Part shown: positions 17,944-27,360 of the stretch, piece by piece
How the letters are laid out: each line of letters starts with the position of its first letter
Position numbering within the stretch: position 1 is the first letter of the stretch
NCBI RefSeq assembly: GCF_015356865.1
Contig: NZ_JAAFZA010000010.1
Coordinates: 1-64,000 of the forward strand
DNA: 64,000 nt
From: Catenulispora pinisilvae
Lineage (GTDB): Bacteria > Actinomycetota > Actinomycetes > Streptomycetales > Catenulisporaceae
Direction of reading: 5' to 3'
Notes under the pieces: generated by a model
The model's input: only the letters and a program-made list of their open reading frames with translations
Told to the model about the DNA's origin: nothing
Databases searched by the model: none
Position numbers and translations under genes: made by a program

Positions 17944-19758
17944 CTACGGAGCCTCGACCGGCTCCTCGACCGGTTCCAGAGCCGCGAGCCCGTCAGCGAT
18001 CTTCTGCAGGATCTCCCGCGTGAGCAGTCCGCCGGCCAGCGCTGCGAGTTGCAGCAGCGGAATGTCGCCGACCATCTTGAGGATTCCGCCGTCGAGCACC
18101 TGTCCGAGACCGGCGTCGCGCAGGACCCGTTCAGCGTCCGGATCGGCCGCGAGATCGCGGATCGGCGTGTGCACGCTGCGCGGTCCCGTGGGGAAGTCCT
18201 CGGGTTTCAGAGGCGGGGCGGCCGCCGCTGCTTCGGCCGCTTCGCGCTGGATCCGCACCAGCAGGTGGGCCGAGGTGACCGCACCGTCCTGCGGCAGGCC
18301 GAGCCTCAGGTACTGCGAGGCTGGCGCGTCGGCGGTCCGCATCGTCTCGACGAGCAGGCCGGCCATGCGCAGTTCGAGATCGTCGTCGACGACAGGGCTC
18401 TGCTGGTCGGGATCGGATTCGAGATCGAACAGGAGGCTGCCGAAACGGGCCGGGGATATCGCCCAGCCGGGCGCCTTCAGCACCGGCACCCCCTTCGTGA
18501 AGGCGAACGTCCCGCCCGGCACGAGCTCAGCCGATCGCAACTCCTCGGGCCGGAACCGGGCGGCCATGTGCGTCGGCATCAGCGTGTGCTCGAACAGCGG
18601 GGTGTTCGAGGCCTCGACGCAGGCGCGCATATAGACGTAGCGGCCGTCGGTGACGCTGACGTGGCCGCCGAACGCGCCGAAGATCCCCGCCGCACGAACC
18701 GGGGTGTCGTCGGCGACGGTCTCCCGCAGGGGCCGGCCGAGCATGTCCGGGGTGCGGTCGACGCCGAAGAACTCCAGCAGGGTCGGGCCGATGTCGATCG
18801 TCTGTACCAGCGACGCGCGGCGCTCGCCGGCGACCCGGCTGCGCGGATCCCAGATGAACAGCGGAGTGTGGATGGTCTCGTCGTACCAGGGCTGGACGTT
18901 CTTGCCCCACCACCCGTGCTCGCCGAGCAGGAACCCGTGGTCGGTGCAGACGATCAGAAGCGTGTCGTCCCAGAGCCGGTATTCGTCGAACGCGTCGAGG
19001 ACCCGGCCTAGCGAGCGGTCGCACATCGACAGCAGCGCCGCGTACTCCAGGCGGACGTGCTCGACCTGCTCGGGCGTCTCCAGGACCATGCGGTAGTCGG
19101 GCCAGTCGTATTGCGGGCCGTCGTACTCGTGCGGGTAGAGGTCCTTGTATGGCTGGTGGCTGAAGAACGGCTCGTGCGGATCGAACGTCTCGATCTGGAG
19201 GAACCAGGTGTCCTGATCCTTGTTGGTGGAGATGAACTCCAGACCGGCGTCGAACGTGAGCGTCTGCGGCTGCTCGGTCTCGGTCGGCATGTGCGACCGG
19301 TTGACCCAGTCCTGGCGCCACTTCTCGCCCCGCATGCTCCTCAGGCTCTCGGGGATCTCCGGATCGGCGACGTGCCCCTTCCAGGCGTCGCCCTCCTGAC
19401 CGCGGAAGAACTCGTAGGTGCGGTACCGGTTGTGGTAGGTAGCGCCGCCGTCCTCCCAGTAGTGCTGGTGGTCGGTCACCAGGTGGGTGTGCACGCCGGC
19501 CTGCTCGCGCAGCATCTCCGGGCACGAGTCGTCGAACGGCTCCAGCGGGCCCCAGCTGCGGTGCAGGAAGTTGTAACGGCCGGTGTGCAGCTCGCGGCGC
19601 GCCGGCATGCAGGGCATGCTCCCGGCGTAGCAGTTCTCGAACGTCGCGGTCCGTTCAGCCAGGCGCGTGAAGTTCGGGGCGTGGATCCAGTCGGCGGCCC
19701 CGTACGGCGGCAGGAACCGGCGGTTGAGGCTGTCGAACATCACCATGACGGCTTTCAT
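17944..19758 (-). CDS. Second FGly-dependent sulfatase
   Basis: A 604-residue sulfatase starting MKAVMVMFDSLNRRFLPPYG. The site CMPAR (Cys50) fits CxPxR, so the neighbouring FGE can activate it. Other motifs are DHQHYWEDGG, FLQIETFDPHEPFF and VCTDHGFLLGEHGWWGKN. The C-terminal extension of about 110 residues (from LRLGLPQDGAVTSAHL) is Ala-rich and resembles the tail of large arylsulfatase/DUF229-like actinobacterial proteins. It has no signal peptide. The start at 19758 overlaps the stop of a 36-aa ORF (ATGA). It probably acts on a different sulfate position than the 524-aa enzyme. Confidence 0.9.
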   Translation of the reverse strand: MKAVMVMFDSLNRRFLPPYGAADWIHAPNFTRLAERTATFENCYAGSMPCMPARRELHTGRYNFLHRSWGPLEPFDDSCPEMLREQAGVHTHLVTDHQHYWEDGGATYHNRYRTYEFFRGQEGDAWKGHVADPEIPESLRSMRGEKWRQDWVNRSHMPTETEQPQTLTFDAGLEFISTNKDQDTWFLQIETFDPHEPFFSHQPYKDLYPHEYDGPQYDWPDYRMVLETPEQVEHVRLEYAALLSMCDRSLGRVLDAFDEYRLWDDTLLIVCTDHGFLLGEHGWWGKNVQPWYDETIHTPLFIWDPRSRVAGERRASLVQTIDIGPTLLEFFGVDRTPDMLGRPLRETVADDTPVRAAGIFGAFGGHVSVTDGRYVYMRACVEASNTPLFEHTLMPTHMAARFRPEELRSAELVPGGTFAFTKGVPVLKAPGWAISPARFGSLLFDLESDPDQQSPVVDDDLELRMAGLLVETMRTADAPASQYLRLGLPQDGAVTSAHLLVRIQREAAEAAAAAPPLKPEDFPTGPRSVHTPIRDLAADPDAERVLRDAGLGQVLDGGILKMVGDIPLLQLAALAGGLLTREILQKIADGLAALEPVEEPVEAP

Positions 19759-19865
19759 ACGTGGCGCTCCTTCAGGAAGTCGACGACGGTGGCGCGGAAC
19801 CCGCGGGCGGGGAAGCAGCGCGGTGCCGGCCGCTCGGCGAACAGGTCCGACGGCAGCTCGGCCAT
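19755..19865 (-). CDS. 36-aa ORF with CxPxR motif, coupled to sulfatase
   Basis: ATG 19865 to TGA 19755, with the stop overlapping the sulfatase start (ATGA). The peptide begins MAELPSDLFAERPAPR, continues CFPAR and ends VVDFLKERHV. CFPAR satisfies the CxPxR consensus for formylglycine formation. A longer in-frame start at 19940 is possible. The Shine-Dalgarno before 19865 is weak, and an overlapping 43-codon frame (19772-19903) with AGGAGG competes. It may be only a leader for coupling, or a peptide substrate of the FGE. Confidence 0.35.
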   Translation of the reverse strand: MAELPSDLFAERPAPRCFPARGFRATVVDFLKERHV

Positions 19866-19928
19866 GGCTGCGACGGCGGCTGGAGCCGGGGCAGCAGGGG
19901 CATCGGACCTCCTGGGGGTCGAGCGGGG

Positions 19929-19942
19929 TATATGTACCATAG
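19929..19942. promoter_or_regulatory. Candidate PadR operator O3
   Basis: TATATGTACCATAG lies upstream of the 36-aa ORF and second sulfatase. It shares ATGTAC plus flanking A/T positions with O1 and O2, which ties this sulfatase to the same PadR control. Confidence 0.5.
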
Positions 19943-20161
19943 AACATTGCTCGCAGCAGCGGAAGAAGCTATTGACGGTGCAAGTGATCCCGCCGATCAT
20001 CTGTAACCTAGATGCATGGGTATTTAGCTCTCGCCCGCCCGCCCTTCCGAAGGGGGCCCTGGCCGTGACTTCGTCCCGCCGACTCGGCCGACGCCGTACC
20101 GCGTTCGGGGCGATGACCGGCGACGGCGAAGCCGAGGGGCCACGCCGGTCTGCCGTGACGG

Positions 20162-21799
20162 TCAGGCGGCTCCGACCGGTGGTGGCGTGCTGAGGGCGCG
20201 CCCGAAGTAGTCCGTCGGCCCGGTATTCGTCTGGAACAGCTTCGCCAGGTCGAGGCCCTTGCCCGCGAGGGCGGTGCAGCCGGGGAGGACCGCGTTTGCC
20301 TCGGCGGGGGACCCGATGTCGGGGAGTTGGCCCCCGCTGAAGCAGGGGTCGACGGTCAGCCCCGTGGGCTGGTCGGAGAGCTGTTCCTCGCCGGTCGCCG
20401 TGCGCCAGTCGGCCAGGGTGGTGTACGTCGTGCCGGACCAGATGACGAACCACTGTCCGGACGGGGCGTAGTAGTCGTTGCCTTGCAGGGTGACGTGCGA
20501 GGCGGTGAGTCCGAGGACGGTGGCCACCGGTGAGCCGTCGGTGGCCAGGATGTTGTTGCGGATGGTGATGCCGTTCTGGCTCCCGGTCACGAGCAGTGCC
20601 GGAGCCTGTCCTCCGGTGCCGGCCATGACCACGGTGTTCTGGTAGACCTGTAGACCACTGATATAGGTCCCGTAGACGGCCAGGCCGCCGTTGCGCGGCA
20701 TCTTGCGGCCGTCGTTGTCGCTGATGTTGTAGCGGATCGTGTCGCCGGTGTAGATGCTGCTGGGCGTATCGGTGTAGGCGTACATGCCGGGTCCGTCGTT
20801 GTGGAAGGCCAGGTCGTACTGGATCGTCGAGGACGAGACGTTGTCGTCCAGGCCGAATCCGGCGCCGTCGGCGAGGGAGGCGGTGTGGTTGTCGTACGCG
20901 GTGTCGTGCTCGATGTCCACGCCGGTGGAGTCGTACGTCCAGATCCCCACGGGTCCGTCATGGGCGAGGAGCGCCGAATCGGAGCCGTTGTCGTAGGCGC
21001 TGGATCCGCTCACCTCGGCGTCGCGGACGCTGCCCAGGCTGATGCCGCTTCCGGTGCTGTGGGCGACTACCGAGGGGTCGCCGGGATTGTCGTACGCCTG
21101 CACCGCTTCGATCTCGATGTTCTCGTTCGCGTACGCGGGGTGGGCTGGGTCGAAGGCCGGGCCGTAAGTCTGGAGCCCGGCATCCTCGTTGCCGTGCAAC
21201 CGCGCCTGGCGGATCGCCACGGCGGTGAAGCCCGTGTCGCCGGTGGCGCCGATCGCGATACCGGTCTGGAAGCTGGAGACGTCGACGCCGGAGATGGTGA
21301 CGTGGTTGGGCTTCGTGCCGCCGTGAAGGTCGCTGTAGAGGTTGATGCCACTGCCGTGTGCGTAAGGAGCGCCGGTCCCGGTGATGGTGAGGTCGCGGAT
21401 GTCCACGCCGCCGGTGTCGTGCACGTCGATGCCGTCGCCGGACGAGGCGAGGACTGCGTTTCCGTTGCCGTACGAGCCGATCACCACGGGTTGTCCGGTG
21501 CTGCCCGCATCGCCGGCGGCCACCGTGAGAGTGCCGGAGAATCGGGCTCCGCCCTGGAGCAGGATCTGGTCTCCGGTCCGGAGCCGCACCTTTTGGACGC
21601 GCGCCAGGGACTGCCATGCCGTGCCGGCCGAGGTACCGGAGGCGCCGTCGTGGCCGCTCGGGCTGATGTAGTACGTGTGCGCCGACGGCGCGTAGTGGGG
21701 CAGAGCGGCGCAACTGCTCGCGGCGACGGCCAGGCCCACTGTGGCGATGGCCCACGGCACGACGCGGGTGAACCCCGTGGCGGCCGTCGGCCGGGGCAT
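20162..21799 (-). CDS. Secreted parallel beta-helix protein
   Basis: A 545-residue extracellular protein starting MPRPTAATG, with a signal sequence (VVPWAIATVGLAVAASSCAA). Then comes the N-cap YYISPSGHDGASGTSAGTAW, typical of right-handed beta-helix proteins, and many Asn/Gly-rich rungs (VTISGVDVSSFQTGIAIG, ITIRNNILATDG). Such folds occur in polysaccharide lyases, epimerases and glycan-binding proteins. No catalytic triad can be assigned. GGAAGG lies nine bases before the ATG. It follows the UDP-sugar genes by 5 bp, so it is probably a lyase or modifier of the exported polysaccharide. The Cys in SSCA could allow lipidation, but the lipobox is not canonical. Confidence 0.8.
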   Translation of the reverse strand: MPRPTAATGFTRVVPWAIATVGLAVAASSCAALPHYAPSAHTYYISPSGHDGASGTSAGTAWQSLARVQKVRLRTGDQILLQGGARFSGTLTVAAGDAGSTGQPVVIGSYGNGNAVLASSGDGIDVHDTGGVDIRDLTITGTGAPYAHGSGINLYSDLHGGTKPNHVTISGVDVSSFQTGIAIGATGDTGFTAVAIRQARLHGNEDAGLQTYGPAFDPAHPAYANENIEIEAVQAYDNPGDPSVVAHSTGSGISLGSVRDAEVSGSSAYDNGSDSALLAHDGPVGIWTYDSTGVDIEHDTAYDNHTASLADGAGFGLDDNVSSSTIQYDLAFHNDGPGMYAYTDTPSSIYTGDTIRYNISDNDGRKMPRNGGLAVYGTYISGLQVYQNTVVMAGTGGQAPALLVTGSQNGITIRNNILATDGSPVATVLGLTASHVTLQGNDYYAPSGQWFVIWSGTTYTTLADWRTATGEEQLSDQPTGLTVDPCFSGGQLPDIGSPAEANAVLPGCTALAGKGLDLAKLFQTNTGPTDYFGRALSTPPPVGAA

Positions 21800-21804
21800 G
21801 GCGA

Positions 21805-22769
<965 letters not shown>

Positions 22770-22785
<16 letters not shown>

Positions 22786-24146
22786 GGTTCTCCTCCTCGA
22801 CCGGGTGACGCCGGCTTGGACGGCGGCGCCGACGGGGACAGCAACGGCCGGCCGGGCACCCGCACGGTCCAGCCGGCCGACCACCAGGGCTGCGGGTCCA
22901 GGCTGTTGCGGGCGTCCAGGAGCACCGGCTCGCGCACCACCTCGGCGAGCGCCGCGGGATCGAGCTCGCGGTACTCCTGCCAGGGAGTCAGGTGCAGCAC
23001 CAGGTCAGCGTCCTCGCATACCTTGGGGATGTCCGAGGCGTAGGTGAGTTCGGGGAAGACGGCGCGCGCGTTGTCCAGGGCCTGCGGGTCGTGTACCAGG
23101 ACTTCTGCCCCCTGCCGGTGGACGGCGATGGCGACGGCGAGGGCGGGGGAGTCACGCACGTCGTCGCTGTCCGGCTTGAACGCGGCACCGAGGACTGCGA
23201 CGCGGCGGCCGGCGAATCTCCCGCCGAGAAGCTCCCGTGCGCGGTCGACGGTGCGTTGCCGCTGCCTGAGGTTGATCCGGTCGACCTCGTGGAGGATCTC
23301 CACCGACTCGGCGGCTCCGATCTCCGCGGCGCGGGCCGCGAAAGCCCGGATGTCCTTCGGGAAGCAGCTGCCGCCGAACCCCAGTCCGCTGTTCAGGAAG
23401 CGGGGGCCGATCCTCGGATCCGCGCCGAGCGCCGCTGCCAGGACCGTCACGTCCGCCCCGGCCGCGTCGCAAACCTCTGCCATGGCGTTGATGAAGGAGA
23501 TCTTGGTCGCGAGAAAGGCGTTCGCCGCCACCTTCACCAGCTCCGCGGTGGCCGGGTCGGTGCTGAAGAACGGGACCCTCGCCCGCAGCATGGGCTCGTA
23601 GACGGTCCGCAGGACCTCCTCGGCACGCGCGGAGACCACTCCCACGACGAGTCTCGCCGGCCGCAGGGTGTCCTCGACCGCTGATCCCTCGCGCAGGAAC
23701 TCGGGGTTCCAGGCGACCTCGGTGCCGGGGGAGGTCACGGCGAGCCGCGTGGCCAGCCGGGCCGCGGTGCCGACCGGCACTGTGGACTTGCCCACCACCA
23801 GGCTGCCGGGACGCAGGTGCGGTGCCAGACCGTCCACGACGGCCTCGACGTAACGCAGGTCGGCGGCCTTGCCGTCCGGGCGTTGCGGGGTGCCGACGCA
23901 GATGAAGTGCGTGCTCGCGGCCGCGGCGGCCTCGGCGAGCGAGGTCGACAGCCGCAACCTGCCGGATGCCAGAGCCCGGCCGAGGATCTCGTTGAGGCCC
24001 GGTTCGTGAACCGGCGCTCGGCCCGAGGCGAGGGCGGCGATTCGTTCGGCATCGACGTCGACGCCGAGAACATCGTGCCCGATGTCGGCCATGCACGCGG
24101 CGTGTACGGCGCCGACGTATCCGGTGCCGATGACTGTGATCCTCAT
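22770..24146 (-). CDS. UDP-glucose 6-dehydrogenase
   Basis: A 458-residue UDP-glucose/GDP-mannose dehydrogenase: two NAD-dependent oxidations of UDP-glucose to UDP-glucuronate. N-terminal ITVIGTGYVGAVHAACMADI, substrate loop EFLREGSAVEDTLRPARLV, catalytic Cys in GFGGSCFPKDIRAF, and the C-terminal domain GAAFKPDSDDVRDSPAL. The start at 24146 has GGAG seven bases upstream; an in-frame extension to 24197 is not needed. The last residues are Pro/Ser-rich. It lies downstream of the GT2 gene and overlaps the UXS-like gene, forming a precursor-supply unit for polysaccharide made by the synthase. Confidence 0.95.
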
Positions 24147-24189
24147 ATTGCTGCTCCGATCTGCCTGTTCCTTGCACGGGTCATGAGAA

Positions 24190-26061
24190 TCACCCATGCA
24201 GAACGGCGATTGCGTACGCCGGATAGAGGGAGATCGCCGCGGCCAGGGGCAAGAGCGGCAGCGCGGATACCATCAGGGGGGTGCGGGCGGTGGCGAAAGC
24301 ACTGCGCAGCCGGGTGCCGGCCGCTTTGGCGGCTTCGCTGACGTGCAACGTGGCGACCAGGATGCTGACCACCGTGTACGCGAATGAACCGAGGATGCAC
24401 AGGAAGACGTATCCCACGGCGGGTCCGGTCTGCTCGCCGACCATCGCCGATGCCGAAAGGCCGATCGCGATGGCGACGTACGGGAGGACGAGGCCTTTGC
24501 GCAGCGTCTCTTGTCCCGTGCGGTCCTTGGGGGTGACCTTGAAATGGACGGGCCGGCGCAGCATCTGCTGCACGATCGCCCCGAGCACACCCCAGGCGAC
24601 GTATGGCCAGCGCGCGAACGTGAACAGCCACAGCTCCCAGCTCAGGACCGGCGCGGTACGCGGCCGTAGCAGCCCTCTGTGGCGCAGCAGAAGCACCAGC
24701 GCGAGCAGCCAGATCGTCATCGCGCACATATGCCCCAGAAACGCGGCGTAGTTGACGCTCACCCAGACCCGGCCGGTCACCGCGGCGATGGCGGGCAGGG
24801 CGATGCCGGCGATGGCCGCGAGCGCCATCAGCGGGTAGTAGGTCAGGGAGATCGCGAACCGCACCCGCATCCGCGGCGGCAGCCGGTGCAGATGGCGCGG
24901 GACCAGCCCGAACATGATCGCCACCAGGCTGCACGACCACTGGTATTCCTGGGTGACCATGTCCGAGAAGGTCATGGGGCCCAGTCCGTGCGCCTCGGCA
25001 TCGATCGCGAAGGCGCCCTGCCAGCCGGCCGAGTTGAGCAGGAACGTGGTGGTGAAGTCCTCGGCCAGATCGGGCCCGAGGCCGCCGATCTCGCGCAGGG
25101 CCCGGGTTCGGACCCCGTAGTGGGAGCCGATGCACACCGGGGCGAGGCGGTCGACGTGCCCCAGCTGGAACGGCCCGTGGAACGGGGCCTCCCGGTACAG
25201 TCGGCCCCGAGCCGCCCAGGAGTCCGCGGCGTTGGCGTCGCAGATGCTGGGCGCGGCGACGTAGCCGACGGCCGCGTCGGCGAAGGGCCGGACGACCTCG
25301 GCCAGATAGGTGGGGCGCGGCTCGTGGTCGCAGTCGAGCTGGACGACGACGTCGTAGTCCCGGTACCCGCACCGGTCGTAGAAATAGGCGAGATTGCCTT
25401 CCTTGCACTTGGTGCGCCGGGGCCAGGTGGCGCGGTTGTACGCCTCGACCCCGCGCCGCGTGGACACGTGGATGCGGCGCGAGCGGCACCACCGGTCGAT
25501 CTCGGCGGTCGGGTCCTCGTCGCAGAGCCAGACGTCGTAGCCGTAGGGGAAGTCCTGGGCCAGCATGGCCTCCAGCGTGTGGCGCGCCATCGACCACGGT
25601 TCCGAGGGAGCCCGGGTCACGGCGATGGCGAGCCGCAGGCGCGGGATCCCGGTCGCCGGGTCGACTTTGGGCAGCCGCGAGACCGCGAGCAGGAAGTAGC
25701 TGGCCTGACAGGTGAGGTAGAGCAACAGCAGGCTGGTCAGTACCAGTCCGGCCCAGGTCACCCGGTGCCCCGGCGCCAGCCACCACTGCCAGAACGCCGC
25801 GAAGCAGACCAGCCAGCCGGCGGCCAGCACCGCGATGGTGACCCGGTCGCGGGCGGCGAGCGTGGGAACCAGCGTCGATCGGGCGATTCTGGACCTGTGC
25901 GGCGGCCGCGCGAAGAACGGACCGTGCGGTGTGATCCGGGCGACGCGGCCACCGGAGAGCTCCACGATCTGCGCTTCCAGCGACGCGAAGGCAGCGGAGT
26001 CGGGCTTGCGGCGGGCCGAGGCCCGAAGCTTCCGCTTCGCGGCGGCCACGCTGGGCTTCAT
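24190..26061 (-). CDS. Membrane GT2 (cellulose-synthase-like) glycosyltransferase
   Basis: A 623-residue processive-type family 2 glycosyltransferase. N-terminal TM helices (about 75-125) are followed by the cytosolic catalytic domain, with the metal site DCDHEP, LAEDFTTTFLL (the TED-like base) and QEYQW in the position of QxxRW. A cluster of TM helices (about 390-620) forms the export channel. It most likely polymerises a sugar from a UDP donor and extrudes it. UDP-glucuronate and possibly UDP-xylose come from the two downstream genes. GTGGAG lies before the ATG, which overlaps a 35-aa ORF. No PilZ domain is seen. Confidence 0.88.
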   Translation of the reverse strand: MKPSVAAAKRKLRASARRKPDSAAFASLEAQIVELSGGRVARITPHGPFFARPPHRSRIARSTLVPTLAARDRVTIAVLAAGWLVCFAAFWQWWLAPGHRVTWAGLVLTSLLLLYLTCQASYFLLAVSRLPKVDPATGIPRLRLAIAVTRAPSEPWSMARHTLEAMLAQDFPYGYDVWLCDEDPTAEIDRWCRSRRIHVSTRRGVEAYNRATWPRRTKCKEGNLAYFYDRCGYRDYDVVVQLDCDHEPRPTYLAEVVRPFADAAVGYVAAPSICDANAADSWAARGRLYREAPFHGPFQLGHVDRLAPVCIGSHYGVRTRALREIGGLGPDLAEDFTTTFLLNSAGWQGAFAIDAEAHGLGPMTFSDMVTQEYQWSCSLVAIMFGLVPRHLHRLPPRMRVRFAISLTYYPLMALAAIAGIALPAIAAVTGRVWVSVNYAAFLGHMCAMTIWLLALVLLLRHRGLLRPRTAPVLSWELWLFTFARWPYVAWGVLGAIVQQMLRRPVHFKVTPKDRTGQETLRKGLVLPYVAIAIGLSASAMVGEQTGPAVGYVFLCILGSFAYTVVSILVATLHVSEAAKAAGTRLRSAFATARTPLMVSALPLLPLAAAISLYPAYAIAVLHG

Positions 26062-26165
26062 GGCGCGCGCTCCACGGAGCGGAGGGCGGGAAGGCCAGCG
26101 CCTGCGCCAGACCTCGGCCGTTCCGGAGCCGAGGCCGGGGTCGCGACGTGTTCGGCGGACATCAT
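26058..26165 (-). CDS. 35-aa leader ORF of the polysaccharide operon
   Basis: It starts at two consecutive ATGs (26165) with GGTGA four bases upstream and ends in an ATGA overlap with the GT2 start. The peptide MMSAEHVATPASAPERPRSG and its Ala/Gly-rich remainder show no domain. It lies inside the apparent 5' leader of the operon mRNA and probably serves translational coupling, if translated. Confidence 0.4.
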   Translation of the reverse strand: MMSAEHVATPASAPERPRSGAGAGLPALRSVERAP

Positions 26166-26225
26166 GCTTTCACCTGATTCTCGCCAGTGCGGCTGCGCTG
26201 GCCTTGAGACCAAGGCTCGGCTGGG

Positions 26226-26255
26226 AATATCCAGCGCGATTTAAGGCATTGTCAA
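26226..26255 (-). promoter_or_regulatory. Sigma70-like promoter of polysaccharide operon
   Basis: On the minus strand TTGACA (26255-26250) and GATATT (26231-26226) are 18 bases apart, or GGATAT at 17. The start would fall near 26219, leaving a leader of about 160 nt that contains the 35-aa ORF. The surrounding AT-rich patch is unusual for this window. Confidence 0.6.
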
Positions 26256-26384
26256 TTTCTCATCAAGATGTTGCTTATCTGGCGGTTCCGGTCTGCCGAG
26301 GAGGAACCACCTGGTCTGACAGGGTGCGCGAGCCGGTAGGCACCGGCTGTGGCCCGGCCGCCGTGCGACTGCTCGCCCGGGCGC

Positions 26385-27095
26385 CTACGCGGTGGCGCGC
26401 CGGCAGTAGAGGAACTGCTGGATCTCCGGCAGCGCCTGCGCACTGCTCGGCGCGTATTTCCGGCTGTGCTCTTCCAGGACCTCGAAACCGGCCTCGATCG
26501 CCAGCTGGCGCAGCTGCTCCGGGAAGAACCCGGAGACGTGCACAGACACACCGAGGAACGGGATCGGCACGTCGTCCATGTCGGCTTCCACCATGGCCAG
26601 CGCGAGGTAGCCGCCTGGGCGCAAGACCCGGTGCAACCGGCCCAGCGCACCGGGGATCTGCACGCGCGGCAGCATCAGTAGCGAGAAGAACGCCACGGCA
26701 CCATCGAAATCGCCGATCTCTGAGCCGATCTCTGAGCCGATCCCCGAGTCGATCTCTGAGCCGATCCCCGAGTCGATTTCCGTAACGTCCAACAACCGGA
26801 AATCGGCCTGCGGAACATTCGCCCGGGCCAGCTCCAGCATCACCGGAGAGATGTCGATTCCGGTGACCCGCGCGCCGGCCTCCGCCAGTTGGCGGGCTGT
26901 GGGCACCCCGGTGCCGCAGCCCACGTCGAGTACCCGTGCCCCTGGCTCCAGCCGCCCGATCAACCACTGACCGGCGGCGACCTGCCCCTCCTTGTGCGGG
27001 AAGGCCTCGTCGTATCGCTCGCCGATGAAGTCGAACGCGGCCGCCTGGGTCTCGCGATGGTAGGCGCGCATCGCGCCCTCGAACTCGCCTGCCAT
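26385..27095 (-). CDS. Class I SAM-dependent methyltransferase
   Basis: A 236-residue methyltransferase starting MAGEFEGAMRAYHRETQAAA. Motif I is VLDVGCGTGVPTARQLAEAG, followed by GIDISPVMLELARAN and a post-motif strand. Between strands 3 and 4 is an odd insert of repeated IDSGIGSE/IGSE units (about residues 108-130), encoded by tandem GAGATCGGCTC-like repeats at 26713-26780. AAGG lies eight bases before ATG 27095. It stands alone between the polysaccharide operon and the sensor kinase. The substrate is unknown, and the insert may vary in length between strains. Confidence 0.85.
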   Translation of the reverse strand: MAGEFEGAMRAYHRETQAAAFDFIGERYDEAFPHKEGQVAAGQWLIGRLEPGARVLDVGCGTGVPTARQLAEAGARVTGIDISPVMLELARANVPQADFRLLDVTEIDSGIGSEIDSGIGSEIGSEIGDFDGAVAFFSLLMLPRVQIPGALGRLHRVLRPGGYLALAMVEADMDDVPIPFLGVSVHVSGFFPEQLRQLAIEAGFEVLEEHSRKYAPSSAQALPEIQQFLYCRRATA

Positions 27096-27253
27096 CGGCG
27101 CACCCTTCCCTGAGCAACTCTGGTTCCCCAATAGAGGGCTACGCCCGCGCGCCGCTCGCGGCAACCGCTGTCGGCCGCGTATACGCTGCCCAGGTCAGCA
27201 CGGTCGCCACGGCAACCGCCCGGCCGCGCGAGGCTACCGAACGGTCGGGCGCG

Positions 27254-27344
27254 CAGACCCACTGAACAGACCTACCGCACAGACCCACCGCACAGACCCA
27301 CCGAACAAGTCGACAGGACAGATCGACAGAACAGATCGATTCAC
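27254..27344. repeat. Seven 13-bp tandem repeats upstream of kinase gene
   Basis: Consecutive 13-bp units begin CAGACCCACTGAA, CAGACCTACCGCA, CAGACCCACCGCA, CAGACCCACCGAA and decay to CAGATCGACAGAA and CAGATCGATTCAC. All seven start CA and keep the 13-bp period, ending 16 bp before the PAS kinase ATG. They could be iterated regulator sites or an unstable 5' leader. Confidence 0.75.
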
Positions 27345-27360
27345 CAGGGAGCCACCTCAC

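Noticed and set aside
19772-19903. 43-codon frame with AGGAGG upstream of the second sulfatase
   Set aside because: Only four bases separate the ribosome site from the ATG, composition is Pro/Ser/Arg shadow-like, and it ends 13 bp before the sulfatase start without overlap. Kept only as a competitor of the CxPxR frame.
27254-27344. Tandem repeats as a CRISPR array
   Set aside because: Units are 13 bp and directly abutting with no spacers; no cas genes are nearby.
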